Numbered from the stretch's first letter, positions 26,092 to 35,467 are shown. The stretch: DNA of 37,206 bases from Coriobacteriaceae bacterium AM48-5 (GCA_027669525.1 JAQEDJ010000023.1:1-37206); one strand, 5' to 3'. Notes: generated by a model from the sequence alone, not told the origin. Numbers and translations: made by a program.

Positions 26092-26511
26092 ATGAGCAAG
26101 ATCGCCGTCGTCTACTGGAGCGGCACGGGCAACACCGAGGCCATGGCAAACCTCGTCGCCGAAGGCGCCACGTCCGCGGGTGCCGAGACCGAGGTCATCC
26201 CCTGCGCCGACTTCTCTGCCGACAAGGCCGCCGAATATGATGCCTTCGCCTTCGGCTGTCCCGCCATGGGCTCCGAGGAACTCGAGTACGATAAGTTCCA
26301 GCCGATGTGGGACGAGGTCAAGGAGACTCTCGGCGACAAGAAGGTCGTCCTCTTTGGCTCTTATTCGTGGGCCGAGGGCGAATGGATGGACAACTGGAAG
26401 GCGGATGCCGACGAGGCAGGTGTCAACGTCGTCGATTCCGTCATTTGCTACGACGCCCCCGACGATGAGGGCGAAGCGGCCTGCCGCGCCCTTGGAGCCG
26501 AGCTCGCGTAA
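26092..26511 (+). CDS. Flavodoxin
   Basis: 139 residues, short-chain flavodoxin, an FMN electron carrier in the cytoplasm. The FMN phosphate loop is VVYWSGTGNTEAMANLV at 6-22. Other FMN loops are FGCPAMGSEELE (near 60) and FGSYSWAEGEWMDNW (near 90) with aromatic residues. Very acidic, as usual. AAAGGA precedes the ATG. It shares a transcript with the DUF3793 gene and ends before a strong terminator. It may replace ferredoxin under low iron, in line with the iron-box-like half site upstream. Confidence 0.93.
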   Translation: MSKIAVVYWSGTGNTEAMANLVAEGATSAGAETEVIPCADFSADKAAEYDAFAFGCPAMGSEELEYDKFQPMWDEVKETLGDKKVVLFGSYSWAEGEWMDNWKADADEAGVNVVDSVICYDAPDDEGEAACRALGAELA

Positions 26512-26560
26512 CGAAACCAGGCCTCCAAAAGAGCCTGCATCACAGCGCATCCCCATCCCT

Positions 26561-26606
26561 ACAAAAGAGCGGGGGCTGGATTCAAGTCCAGCCCCCGCTC
26601 TTTTGT
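26561..26606. terminator. Perfect 20-bp-stem bidirectional terminator
   Basis: Arms 26561-26580 and 26587-26606 are exact complements (ACAAAAGAGCGGGGG...), loop TTCAAG, with A- and T-runs at the ends so it works in both directions. It separates flavodoxin from the convergent ABC ATPase gene. Confidence 0.9.
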
Positions 26607-26627
26607 AACGGCAGTTACATCAACCGG

Positions 26628-27378
26628 CTACGAAATATTACCCAAGAACGCTTGGTGCGCTCGCTCTTGGGGTGGTCGAAGACTCGCTCGGCGTACCCTC
26701 TTCCACAATGACGCCGCCGTCCATAAAGACGACGCGGTCGGCGACATCGCGGGCAAAGCCCATCTCGTGCGTCACGACGATCATGGTCATGCCGTCGCGG
26801 GCCAAATCGCGCATGACGCCCAGCACGTCGCGGACGAGCTCTGGGTCGAGCGCGGACGTGGCCTCGTCAAAGAGCATCACGTGCGGGTTCATCGATAGGG
26901 CACGGGCGATGGCCACGCGCTGCTGCTGACCGCCCGAGAGCTGACTCGGCATAAAATCGATGCGCTCGGCCAGACCGACCTTGGTGAGCTCCTCGACGGC
27001 GATCTTCTCGGCCTCTTCCTTGCTGCGCTTGAGCACCTTTTGCTGCGCGAGCATGACGTTCTTTTTGACTGACAGATGCGGGAACAAATTGAACTGCTGG
27101 AACACCATACCCAGATGCGTACGCACCTTGTTAAGGTCGACGCCCTTGGCGCACACGTCCACGCCCTCAACGACGATCGAACCGCTCGTGGGGTCCTCCA
27201 GGCGGTTGATGCAGCGCAGCATCGTCGACTTGCCCGAGCCCGAAGGGCCCAGGACTACGACGACCTCGCCCTTGTGCACATCCAGATCGATATCGCGCAG
27301 GACCACGTTATCGCCAAAGGCCTTCTGGAGGTTCTTGATGCTGACGACGACCTCGTTCGAGTTATTGGTTTCGCTCAT
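26628..27378 (-). CDS. Polar amino-acid ABC transporter ATPase (GlnQ-like), two frame breaks at the end
   Basis: Reconstructed as 250 residues. Walker [20 protein letters not shown]-loop [14 protein letters not shown], signature [15 protein letters not shown], Walker [18 protein letters not shown] and switch His in [22 protein letters not shown]: a complete PAAT-family ATPase. As printed, the tail after EEGTPSE is scrambled; single bases lost at ~26683 and ~26647 give [18 protein letters not shown] and a TAG at 26630-26628. It powers import by the permease gene 12 bases upstream. Confidence 0.93.
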
Positions 27379-27390
27379 GATAGGACCTCC

Positions 27391-28752
27391 TTACAGACCG
27401 GCGATGTGATCGGCGGGCGTCGCGACGACCTGTCCGGCGCTCTTGGCAGGACGCTTCTTCTTGGTTTCGGTCGTCCCCAGAAGCCTCGCCTCAAGACCAC
27501 TCACCAAGCGCGCAAGCGGCAGCGTAATGACCAGATAGAACAGGGCGGCAACCACATACGGCGTGATGGACCCCGTCGTGGCCACGATGGTGCGGGCGTT
27601 CATGACGATCTCGACCACGCCCACGGCCGCGAGCAGCGACGTATCCTTGTAAAGCAGGATAAACTCGCTGGTCAGCGTAGGCAGGACATTGCGGAACGTC
27701 TGCGGAATCATAACGTAGAGTAGTGTCTGGAAGGCATTCATGCCCAGCGAGCGCGCAGCCTCGTTTTGACCTTTAGGAATCGACTGAATACCGGCACGGA
27801 AGATCTCGCACAGATACGCAGACGAGTTCATGGCCATGACGATGACGCCCAGGACATAATCATCCACCTTGACGCCGGCCAGTGGCAGGCCAAAGAACGC
27901 GATATAGATCTGCAGGAACGCCGGCGTGCCGCGGATGATATTCACGTAGATGCCGGCAAGGCAGCGCAGGATGCGCGACTTGGAGATGCGCATGAGCGAC
28001 AACGCAAAACCGAAGGGAATTGCCAACGGGAACGCCACAAGCACGATCGAGAGCGACATGAGGAAGCCCTTGAAGACGATCGGCAGGCTCTGGACCAAAA
28101 TAACCGGGTTCAGGAACAGGCGGAGGAACATATTTGAGTTCCACGCCTCGACCCACGGCTGCTCCTTAAGGTCGGCCAGGAAGTTATCGAATGCCGTCAC
28201 GCCCTTGATCTCCACCGACGGAATCTTGGAGATCTTCTTGGTCGAGCCGTCAGCCAAGATGTAGGTTCCGCTAAAGGCCTCGTCGCCGCCCTCGACGGGG
28301 AACGTCACGCCGTAAACCTCGACACGGAAAAAGCCGCCGGCAGGCGCCGTCTCGCCAAAGTCGATATTGAGCGTCTGGCCATCGGCCTTGCACGTGGGCT
28401 TCATGGGCGTACGGTCCATGAGGTCCTCGCCCGAGAGCATCGTCAATCGCGTGTCGTCGGCACCAAACGTCGCGCCGTCGACAAACGTCAGCGAAAGACC
28501 GCTCAGCTCCTCGTCGGCATCGGCCTGAACTTCCCAGGTAACGCGCGTCTCGGTGCCGCCGACCACAGCGCTGCCCGAGCCGGTGTTGGGTCGGGCAGTG
28601 ATCTTTGCGGTCTCAAGCGCCTGGGCGGTCGTGGGCGCATATGCCCCCGCGCACACCAGCGCGAGCGCCACGGCCATGACGCAGGCTAGCTTTTGGAGCA
28701 AGGCGGACAGTGAAAAACGCTGCTCCGTGGCCCCTTTGTTCAATCGAGACAA
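27391..28752 (-). CDS. Polar amino-acid ABC permease with N-terminal exported domain
   Basis: 453 residues from a TTG at 28752, chosen because AGGAG lies five bases upstream and no ATG/GTG fits. An N-terminal hydrophobic segment (LACVMAVALALVCAGAYAPTTAQA) acts as signal or anchor. Residues ~45-200 form an extracytoplasmic beta-rich domain (SAVVGGTETRVTWEVQADADEELSGLSL...FFRVEVYGVTFP). The C-terminal ~240 residues are the HisMQ-type permease with FKGFLMSLSIVLVAFPLAI, YVNIIRGTPAFLQIYIAFFGLP and the EAA loop EAARSLGMNAFQTLLYVMIPQTFR. The extra domain is unusual for this family; in related proteins a binding protein is fused there, but this one does not look like it. Confidence 0.88.
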   Translation of the reverse strand: MSRLNKGATEQRFSLSALLQKLACVMAVALALVCAGAYAPTTAQALETAKITARPNTGSGSAVVGGTETRVTWEVQADADEELSGLSLTFVDGATFGADDTRLTMLSGEDLMDRTPMKPTCKADGQTLNIDFGETAPAGGFFRVEVYGVTFPVEGGDEAFSGTYILADGSTKKISKIPSVEIKGVTAFDNFLADLKEQPWVEAWNSNMFLRLFLNPVILVQSLPIVFKGFLMSLSIVLVAFPLAIPFGFALSLMRISKSRILRCLAGIYVNIIRGTPAFLQIYIAFFGLPLAGVKVDDYVLGVIVMAMNSSAYLCEIFRAGIQSIPKGQNEAARSLGMNAFQTLLYVMIPQTFRNVLPTLTSEFILLYKDTSLLAAVGVVEIVMNARTIVATTGSITPYVVAALFYLVITLPLARLVSGLEARLLGTTETKKKRPAKSAGQVVATPADHIAGL

Positions 28753-28820
28753 GGTGGCTCCTATCGTAGAAGTTGCCGGCAAAACAAGACGGAAACGCTC
28801 TCCGTCGAGAGAAGCGCAAA

Positions 28821-28847
28821 GGCCCTCTCCGCAAAACGGAAAGGGCC
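28821..28847 (-). terminator. Attenuating hairpin between binding-protein and permease genes
   Basis: GGCCCTtTCCG and CGGAgAGGGCC pair around a TTTTG loop and are followed by TTTGCG. A leaky terminator at this place commonly lets the binding protein be made in excess. Confidence 0.6.
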
Positions 28848-28868
28848 CGCACGCAATCAAGCATTAAT

Positions 28869-29728
28869 TTACTTGATGCTGTACTTAGCCATGAGGGTGT
28901 CAACGGTACCGTCGTCGGTCAGGTCCTTGATGGCCTGGTTAATGTCGTCCTTGAGCTTGGTGTTGCCCTGGTTGATGGCGATGGCGTACTCCTCGCCGGT
29001 GCTAATCTGCTTGATGGTCTGGCAGGTGTTGAACTGCTCGGCGGTCAGCTGGCTGGCAACGGAGCGGTTGGTGACTACTGCGTCGCCCTTATCGGACTGC
29101 AGGGCGCTGAAGCACTCGGTGGCGTCCTTGTAGGGAACAATCTTGGCCTTGGGGAAGTTCTCCTGGGCAAAGGCCTCGGCGGTCGAGCCAGACTGGACGA
29201 TGATGGTAGCGTCGGCGTTGTTGAGCTTCTCGCTGAAGTTGTCGGCCGTGATGTCGGTGTTATCGACCTTGGTCACGATAGCCTGATCGTCCATGTAGTA
29301 AGAGTCGGAGAAAGTGACTTCCTTCTCACGCTCGGGCGTGTCGGTGATAGCCGCGATGGCGACGTCGTACTTGGCGCCCGAAGCGACGCCCGGAACCAGC
29401 GTGTCGAAGTCGTTGTTGACGTACTCGACATCCAGACCCAGCTTATCGCCGATAGCCTTAATGAGTTCAAGGTCAAAGCCCTGGTAGTCGCCGTTGTCAT
29501 CCTTGTACTCAAACGGCGCGTACTCGGCAGAGGTGCCGACGGTGAGCGTACCGTCCTTGACGAGCGCGTACTCCTTGGAGCCGTCGACCTTCTCGACCTT
29601 AGCGTCGTCAGAGCTGCTGGAACTGGCATCAGAACCAGGGGTGGCGTTGGACGAGCCGCAGCCCGTCAGTGCAAGAGCGAGCGCCATGCGCCCGTGGCTG
29701 CAAATGCGCCAAGCTTCTTGAGCTTCAT
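28869..29728 (-). CDS. Amino-acid-binding lipoprotein (SBP family 3), one frame break
   Basis: Reconstructed as 286 residues. Start ATG at 29728 with AAGGAG. Signal KLKKLGAFAATG-MALALALTGCGSS ends in the lipobox LTGC; a base is missing at ~29688 inside it. The mature protein is a class-II periplasmic-type binding protein: TLTVGTSAEYAPFEYKDDNGDYQGFDLELI, VASGAKYDVAIAAITDTPEREKEVTFSDSYY, and the closing KLKDDINQAIKDLTDDGTVDTLMAKYSIK. The ligand is a polar amino acid; the FDLEL and TDTPER motifs do not settle which. A Ser/Asp-rich linker follows the anchor. Confidence 0.93.
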
Positions 29729-29785
29729 AATCAGTCTCCTTCCAGTGACCCCATTTGATTCAGAGGTCTGCAAAAACTGTTGGTT

Positions 29786-29838
29786 ATTATGCACCTGTAA
29801 GTGCGAATCTGCAATTAGAAAACTGATTGAAACAATCA
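29786..29838 (-). promoter_or_regulatory. ABC transporter promoter with two palindromes
   Basis: Minus strand TTGCAG (29814-29809), 17 bases, CATAAT (29791-29786). GCAC-N6-GTGC (29791-29804) lies in the spacer and TGATTG-AAA-CAATCA (29824-29838) just upstream of the -35. Both are possible regulator sites; the regulator is unknown. Confidence 0.5.
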
Positions 29839-29875
29839 CATAACGTGAATGGAACACTCCACTTTGTGACAGTCG

Positions 29876-30742
29876 TTACTGCTGTAACGACCTTAAGAGT
29901 TTGATTTCAGCTGCATAACCTGCAAGTTCGTTCGGCGTCTCCAAAATGAACGGCAATGCACGCAAACGGCTATTCGATACAATAATCTGCATAACCTGCA
30001 TACCACCGCCAAACTCCTCGCTGCCAAGGTATCCCTTGCCGATGCACTCGTGACGATCTTTATGGGCACCACAGGGGTTCTTCGAATCGTTGATGTGTAC
30101 GGCACGCAAGCGGTCGATACCCACCACGCGGTCGAACTCGTCGAGTACGCCGTCCAGATCATGGATGATGTCGTAGCCGGCATCGCTCACATGGCAGGTG
30201 TCCAGACACACGCCGAGCTTGTCCGATAGCTCTGGACGCCTGGCGGCAGCGCCCTCGATAATGCGCGCCAGCTCATCAAAGCTACGGCCCACCTCGGTAC
30301 CCTTGCCCGCCATGGTCTCGAGCAGCACCGTCGTCTGCTGTCCCTCAAACATCACCTGACACAAGGTGTCGACGATCATCTGAATGCCGGCATCAGTCCC
30401 CTGCCCCACATGCGCGCCGGGGTGGAAGTTGTAGTAGTTGCCGGGCAGCGCCTCCATGCGCTGCAGGTCCTCGGCCATGGCCTCCAGGGCAAACTCGCGC
30501 GCCCGTTCCTTGGCCGAGCAGGGGTTATAGGTATACGGGGCATGAGCCACGAGCGGACCAAAGTCGTTTTGCCCCATAAGCTCGCGCAGGGCCGCCACAT
30601 CATCCATGTCAAGGTCTTTCGCCTTGCCGCCACGCGGGTTACGCGTAAAGAACGCAAAGGTATTGGCACCAATGGACAACGCCGTCTCCCCCATTGCCCG
30701 ATAGCCCTTCGTCGTCGAAAGATGGCACCCAATCGTCAGCAT
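29876..30742 (-). CDS. nfo: Endonuclease IV
   Basis: 288 residues. Zn-dependent AP endonuclease of base excision repair. The metal ligands and signatures are all seen: [107 protein letters not shown] and [15 protein letters not shown] precedes the ATG. A palindromic element (30763-30825) lies directly upstream of that site. Confidence 0.95.
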   Translation of the reverse strand: MLTIGCHLSTTKGYRAMGETALSIGANTFAFFTRNPRGGKAKDLDMDDVAALRELMGQNDFGPLVAHAPYTYNPCSAKERAREFALEAMAEDLQRMEALPGNYYNFHPGAHVGQGTDAGIQMIVDTLCQVMFEGQQTTVLLETMAGKGTEVGRSFDELARIIEGAAARRPELSDKLGVCLDTCHVSDAGYDIIHDLDGVLDEFDRVVGIDRLRAVHINDSKNPCGAHKDRHECIGKGYLGSEEFGGGMQVMQIIVSNSRLRALPFILETPNELAGYAAEIKLLRSLQQ

Positions 30743-30762
30743 CTCCAGCTCCCCCTCATCAG

Positions 30763-30825
30763 TTGCGGTGAAATACGGTCTATTGGTGCCTTATTTTGGC
30801 GCAAACAGACCGTATTCCACCGCAA
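30763..30825. repeat. Palindromic element, copy 1, in the nfo leader
   Basis: Arms 30763-30781 and 30807-30825 (19 bases, one mismatch) enclose a 25-base loop. Outer part TTGCGGTG-A-AATA / TATTCCACCGCAA is shared with the copy at 31924, the inner stem differs but still pairs (CGGT with ACCG). On the minus strand it is followed by CTGATGAGGGGG, which includes the nfo ribosome binding site. Confidence 0.8.
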
Positions 30826-30888
30826 GATATAAAAAGGGGCATCAGGGGCAAGGTCCGCCGAGCCCCCCTTGAGCACCAGCACCGCAGC

Positions 30889-31908
30889 CTAGAGCGTCAA
30901 GCGAATCGCATCGATAATCTGCGCGCAGCGCTGCGTGGTGGCAAGAGGCATAACGGGGCTTTCAAGCTCTCCCGTCTGGACGAGCTGCGTCGCATGCTGA
31001 ATTTCGCCGTAGAAATCATCGACTTCAAACGGAGCATTAATTTCGAGCATTCGTCCGTCGGAGTACTTCACATGGGCGAGTTCGGGGCGATGGAGGCGCT
31101 CGATTTCCACCGAACCCCGTTCGCAGGCAATCGTTAAGCGGCTTTCATATGCTGCTTTGCCGTCGCACACCATATGAATGGGTATACCGCCGACACTCAT
31201 ATGGATCTCATCGGCCCAATCCACGCGGCCACCCGATACGTCACGCCAGCGAACTTCACGAGACGAAACATCGCACGCACCCGCAAGAAGATCCTCAAAC
31301 CACCCGACCGCGTAGCAGCCCATGTCATATAGACAGCCACCCTGCAACGGATCGAGCAGATAACTCGAAGGCGGCTGACCATAATCGAGTTTTTGCACGC
31401 TTTCGATCGAGACGATACAGCCGAGCTCGCCCGACGCAAGCAAACCCTTCACGCGAGTACGCATCGGACAAAACCGATTTTTCATCGCCTCCATAAACGG
31501 CACACCGCACTCACGGGAAACAGAGGCGATCGCATGGGCCTCTTCTTCATTCAAAACGGCCGGCTTTTCGCACAGCACGGCCTTTCCCGCGCGCAGTGCC
31601 CGACAAGCCCAATGCGCATGCATGCCATGTGGAAGAGCCAAGTAGATTGCGTCGACATCGGGATCGGCAATCAGCGCATCATAAGCCGCATCGCCGCTAT
31701 CGTCAGCCGTGGCATAACTGTGCGCGGCTTCAATCGAAAACGCCCTGCAAAACTCCTCAACATGCGAAGGAGTGCGGCCGGCCGCAGCCACCAGCCGTGC
31801 CTCGTCGACCTTCTTGAGCGACGATGCAAATCGATGCGAAATGTGCCCAGCGCCCAAAACGCCCCAACGAACCTCACGCAAATCATCACATGAATCCCGA
31901 TAGCCCAC
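30889..31908 (-). CDS. Gfo/Idh/MocA-family oxidoreductase
   Basis: 339 residues, GTG start with AAGGGGG ahead. The Rossmann NAD(P) motif is VRWGVLGAGHISHRFASSL, and the catalytic EKP motif is AVLCEKPAVLNEEEA. The C-terminal half holds the substrate-binding sheet with YDMGCYAVGWFEDLLAG. These enzymes oxidise or reduce sugars and polyols with NAD(P); the substrate is not predictable. The frame is intact along its whole length. It lies between the two palindromic elements. Confidence 0.9.
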   Translation of the reverse strand: MGYRDSCDDLREVRWGVLGAGHISHRFASSLKKVDEARLVAAAGRTPSHVEEFCRAFSIEAAHSYATADDSGDAAYDALIADPDVDAIYLALPHGMHAHWACRALRAGKAVLCEKPAVLNEEEAHAIASVSRECGVPFMEAMKNRFCPMRTRVKGLLASGELGCIVSIESVQKLDYGQPPSSYLLDPLQGGCLYDMGCYAVGWFEDLLAGACDVSSREVRWRDVSGGRVDWADEIHMSVGGIPIHMVCDGKAAYESRLTIACERGSVEIERLHRPELAHVKYSDGRMLEINAPFEVDDFYGEIQHATQLVQTGELESPVMPLATTQRCAQIIDAIRLTL

Positions 31909-31923
31909 GACAGCCCCCTTCAG

Positions 31924-31986
31924 TTGCGGTGGAATAGTTCCTGTTTAAGCCCCATTCTGCCGCAAACAGGAACTATTCCACCGCAA
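31924..31986. repeat. Palindromic element, copy 2, in the oxidoreductase leader
   Basis: Perfect 23-base arms (31924-31946 and 31964-31986) with a 17-base loop. It shares the outer stem and flanks (TTATAA on one side, CTGA-GGGGG on the other) with the copy at 30763. The inner four base pairs are GTTC/GAAC here against CGGT/ACCG there. Confidence 0.85.
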
Positions 31987-31998
31987 GTTATAAAAGGG

Positions 31999-33187
31999 TC
32001 ATGAGGAGCGCGTTTTGCCGAAGGCCTTGAGCACCGCCGTCACGGGGCCAGGCTGAAAACGGCGGCGTACGTCGTCCAAGCGCCCGGGGATATCGATGTG
32101 CTGCGGGCAGTGACGTGCGCATTTGCCGCACTTGACGCAATTGCTCACCAGCTTGGGCTCGTTCGTCCGCACCGCGCTCGCCGTAAAGTATTGAGACAGC
32201 CCCGTAAACCAACTATGCGCGTAACTCGCGTTGTAGGCGGCAAAGCAGCCGGGAATATTGATGCCCTTGGGGCATGGCATGCAGTAGCCGCACCCTGTAC
32301 AGGTACGCGATTCGATTTCTCAAACTCTCCTAGCACACGCGCGATGGTATCGAGCTGCTCTGTCGTCATCGAATCCGGCAGCGCGCGATCCGCCAGCACC
32401 GCGTTCTCGTCCACCTGCGCGGTATCGGTCATGCCCGAAAGCAGCATCGTGACTTGAGGATGGTTCCACACCCACGAAAGGCCCCAAGCAGCCGGCGACT
32501 TCAGGTACGGATCGCGTACGTCATCGAGCACGGCGCGGGCCCGCGGAGGCAGCTTGCCCGCCAGGCGTCCACCCAAAAGCGGTTCCATCACAAACACCGC
32601 GAGCCCGCGCTCGGCGGCTGCTATAAGTCCCGCCGTCCCCGCTTGGTAGCGCTCTCCAGCGTAGTTGTACTGGATCTGGCAAAAATCCCAGTCATACGCG
32701 TCAAGCATCGTGAGGAAGTCCGCCGCACTGCGTGGTACGAAAAACCTATCTGGCGAATACGCCCCGCAGCCTTTTGGTGCGCAATCCAGTCCTCGATGCC
32801 CAACGCCACCACGCGCTCCCACTGGGCGGGCGAGGTGATGTTGTGCATAAGGTAGTAGTCAATATGGTCGGTCCGCAAACGGTGCAGCTGCTCGTCAAAA
32901 AAGCGGTCGAAATCCTCCGCACATTTGCACGAAGCGTGCGGCAACTTAGTCGCCAGCAACACCCGGTCGCGCAGCCCCAAGCGCTCAAGTGAGGCGCCCA
33001 CGCACACCTCGTTACCGGGATAGAGATACGCGGTATCCAGATAATTAATCCCCTGCTCCACCGCACGGGAAATGATGGCATCGGATGTCTTCGCATCGGG
33101 GTGTCCCGGCGCACCGGGAAATCTCATGCAGCCCAGACCCAGAGCGGATATTCGGTTACCACTTTTGGGGTCAACGCGGTATTGCAC
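31999..33187 (-). CDS. Aldo/keto reductase with C-terminal ferredoxin-type domain (two frame breaks)
   Basis: Reconstructed as 396 residues. The AKR barrel shows ISALGLGCMRFPG, INYLDTAYLYPGNE (Asp and Tyr), LLATKLPHAS (Lys), and YYLMHNI (His). The tail carries two cysteine clusters, CTGCGYCMPCPKGINIPGC and CVKCGKCARHCPQHIDIP, for iron-sulfur binding, typical of the AKR-ferredoxin branch. Frame breaks at ~32731 (FSYHG-SAADFL) and ~32303 (RVP-CTGCGYC) each need one base. GTG at 33187 was chosen since AAAGGAGG is five bases ahead and MQYR is the usual start. Substrate unknown. Confidence 0.9.
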
Positions 33188-33350
33188 GGCCCCTCCTTTC
33201 GCCATCAGCACCCCGGCAAGACGAAACACAATGGTCACGCGGCCGAAACATCGTGGAATCGCAATCGAGAACGTATCGTAACGCAGCAGAAATCGAGCTG
33301 TCACGGCACCGCTTTAACATCAGCAAAAAGCCCGATGAAAGGAGCCGCCC

Positions 33351-34121
33351 ATGCCCGCGCTCGACCTTTGGAACCTCGCCTCCCAGCTCAAAAGCAACGA
33401 TTATCGCTGGGTCGACCTCACCCACACGCTCTCATGCGACACCCCGCACTGGTTTGGCTTTAAGCCATTTGAGTCCACCAAGCTCTTCGACTACCTGCCC
33501 GGCACGCCCGAGGACATGCTCGCGCCCATGCGTTGCTTCCAGTATTCGGTCGCCTCGCAGTACGGCACCCACGTCGACGCGCCGCGCCACTTCCATGTCG
33601 AGGGTCGTTCCCTTGGAGAGATTGAACCCATCGAGTTTATGCATCCGCTCTGCGTGATCGACAAGCATGAGGAGTGCGCCGCGAATCCCGACTTTATCCT
33701 GACCATCGAGGACCTCAAAGCCTGGGAGGATGAGCACGGTCGCATTCCCGAGGACGCTTTCGTCGCCTTCCGCTCCGACTGGTCCAAGCTCGCCGACCTC
33801 GAGAACAAGGACGAGGACGGCCAGCCCCACTACCCCGGCTGGGACCTCGGCGCCATCAAGTGGCTCGTTGAAGAGCGCGACATCGGCGCCATCGGCCACG
33901 AGCCGGCTGACACCGACCCGGCGAGCGTGACCACGCGTGAGGACGCCTACCCCTACCCCGGCGAACAGTACATCCTCTCGGTCGACCGCTATCAGATCGA
34001 GGTCATGGACCATCTAGACGAGCTTCCCGCCACGGGCGCCGTCATCTTCTGCACCTTCCCCAAGGTGCGTGATGGCGTCGGATATCCCGCACGTGTCTTT
34101 GCGGTCTGCCCCGCGTCATAA
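33351..34121 (+). CDS. Cyclase-family hydrolase (kynurenine formamidase-like fold)
   Basis: 256 residues. The PF04199 metal motif is clear: SQYGTHVDAPRHFH (HxDxPxH type), with VDLTHTLSCDTPHW at the N-terminus and GHEPADTDPAS near 185. Members include arylformamidases, isatin hydrolases and similar Mn/Zn amide hydrolases. AAAGGAG precedes the ATG. Transcribed divergently from the aldo/keto reductase, alone, ending before a hairpin. Confidence 0.87.
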   Translation: MPALDLWNLASQLKSNDYRWVDLTHTLSCDTPHWFGFKPFESTKLFDYLPGTPEDMLAPMRCFQYSVASQYGTHVDAPRHFHVEGRSLGEIEPIEFMHPLCVIDKHEECAANPDFILTIEDLKAWEDEHGRIPEDAFVAFRSDWSKLADLENKDEDGQPHYPGWDLGAIKWLVEERDIGAIGHEPADTDPASVTTREDAYPYPGEQYILSVDRYQIEVMDHLDELPATGAVIFCTFPKVRDGVGYPARVFAVCPAS

Positions 34122-34195
34122 GTTCCCATGCGTTTGTTCTTCTAAATACGGCCATCCGGTGCACGCGACATGGCCCGGCGGCATACAATCCATCA

Positions 34196-34221
34196 GGCGC
34201 CCCATACGCGGGCGCCTTTTT
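34196..34221 (+). terminator. Terminator hairpin directly in front of the panE-like gene
   Basis: GGCGCCC (34196-34202) and GGGCGCC (34210-34216) with TTTTT after them. It can end the cyclase transcript, but a TACAAT -10-like box lies seven bases upstream (34184-34189) and the next ribosome binding site starts three bases later, so it may also attenuate panE. Confidence 0.7.
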
Positions 34222-34238
34222 ATGGGGAGATGATTCAC

Positions 34239-35152
34239 ATGCAGATCAACAAGGTCGCCTTCATCGGCAAGGGCGGCGTGGGCCTGCTCTACGGCAGCAT
34301 GATCGCCCAAGCGCTCGGCAACGACGCCGTCGAATACGTTATGGACGACGCGCGCTTTGAGCGCCACGCGGGTGATGCGCTCACCGTCAACGGCAAGCCC
34401 TGCGCGCTCAAGTCCGTCCGCGCGAGCGAGGCGACGCCCGTCGACCTGGTCATCCTCACGGTCAAGACAACCGGGCTCGATGTGGCGCTCAAAACCCTGG
34501 AAAGCGTCGTGGGACCCGACACGCTGATCGCGTCGCTGTGCAACGGCATCACGAGCGAGCAGAAGATTGCCGAGCGCTTTGGCTGGGAGCACACCGTCCT
34601 TGGTATCTGCCAGGGCATGGACGCCGTATTCCTCAACGGGGAGCTCACCTATACCAATGCCGGCGAGATCCGCTTTGATGCGGCAGCGGGCACCGACCCC
34701 GCAACCGTTATCGCCATCGACGAGCTCTACACGCGTTGCGGCATCGCCCATACCGTCGAGCACGACATCGCACATCGCATGTGGGCCAAACTCATGCTCA
34801 ACGACGGCATCAACCAGACCTGTATGGCCTACGGCGGCACCTACGGAGCGCTACGGAGCAGGGCTCCGAGCAGCTCCGCAGTTTTGTCTCCGCCATGCGC
34901 GAGACGCTTGCAGTCGCCAATGCCGAGGGCATCGAGCTCACCGAGGCAGACCTAACGCAGATGGTGCGTCTCATAAAAGGGCTCGATCCCGCCGGCATGC
35001 CCTCGATGGCGCAAGACCGCATCGCTCAACGCAGAACCGAGGTCGAGGAATTTGCGGGTACCATCTGCCGCCTCGCGGCCAAGCACGGTATCCAGGTGCC
35101 GCAAAACGAATGGCTCTATTCGCGCATCCGCGAAATCGAGGCCAGCTGGTAA
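34239..35152 (+). CDS. Ketopantoate reductase-like protein (ApbA/PanE family), one frame break
   Basis: Reconstructed as 304 residues. The N-terminal NADP motif is VAFIGKGGVGLLYGSMIA, then PVDLVILTVKTTGLDVAL, and LCNGITSEQKIAERFGWE, with the catalytic Lys in HRMWAKLMLNDGINQTC. In PanE the enzyme reduces 2-dehydropantoate to pantoate for CoA synthesis; many paralogues act on other keto acids. A base is missing near 34850, within a local duplication CTACGGAGC-G-CTACGGAGC. The ATG at 34239 has GGGGAG ten bases ahead. Confidence 0.85.
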
Positions 35153-35190
35153 CGCCGCCGCACCGCATCCAACAGTCTCAATAGCAAAAA

Positions 35191-35220
35191 CCGCCGCAAA
35201 GGGCACTCCCCTTGCGGCGG
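35191..35220 (+). terminator. Terminator after the panE-like gene
   Basis: CCGCCGCAAAGGG and CCCCTTGCGGCGG form a strong stem, followed by the pyrimidine run CTTCCTTCTT. Confidence 0.75.
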
Positions 35221-35260
35221 CTTCCTTCTTCATCTATGGGCAAAACCAGCTTCACAACGG

Positions 35261-35467
35261 CTAGCGCCGCACCTGCGGCGTCTCGTCCTCGTCATCGCGG
35301 CAAAGGGTCACGCCCGCACTTCCCAGCAGCGCTGCTGCGATGAGCGCGCCGACCACAATAGGAGCAGCCCCGCACGAGCCCTGCATGCCTGCGACAAACG
35401 CAGCTGTAGGGCCAAGACAGCCAAGTACCAATGCGACGGCGGCGATAGCGATATCTCGAGCGTTCAT
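35261..35467 (-). CDS. Small two-helix membrane protein, unknown
   Basis: 68 residues with two hydrophobic helices (DIAIAAVALVLGCLGPTAAFVAG and APIVVGALIAAALLGSAGVTLC) and a short charged cytoplasmic tail, RDDEDETPQVRR. No family recognised. GGAGG lies ten bases ahead of the ATG, a little far. Confidence 0.6.
   Translation of the reverse strand: MNARDIAIAAVALVLGCLGPTAAFVAGMQGSCGAAPIVVGALIAAALLGSAGVTLCRDDEDETPQVRR

Noticed and set aside
34841..34860. Ten-base tandem repeat CTACGGAGC as the cause of the panE frame break
   Set aside because: Removing one ten-base unit shifts the frame the wrong way; a single missing base fits, so the repeat is at most a local aggravating factor.
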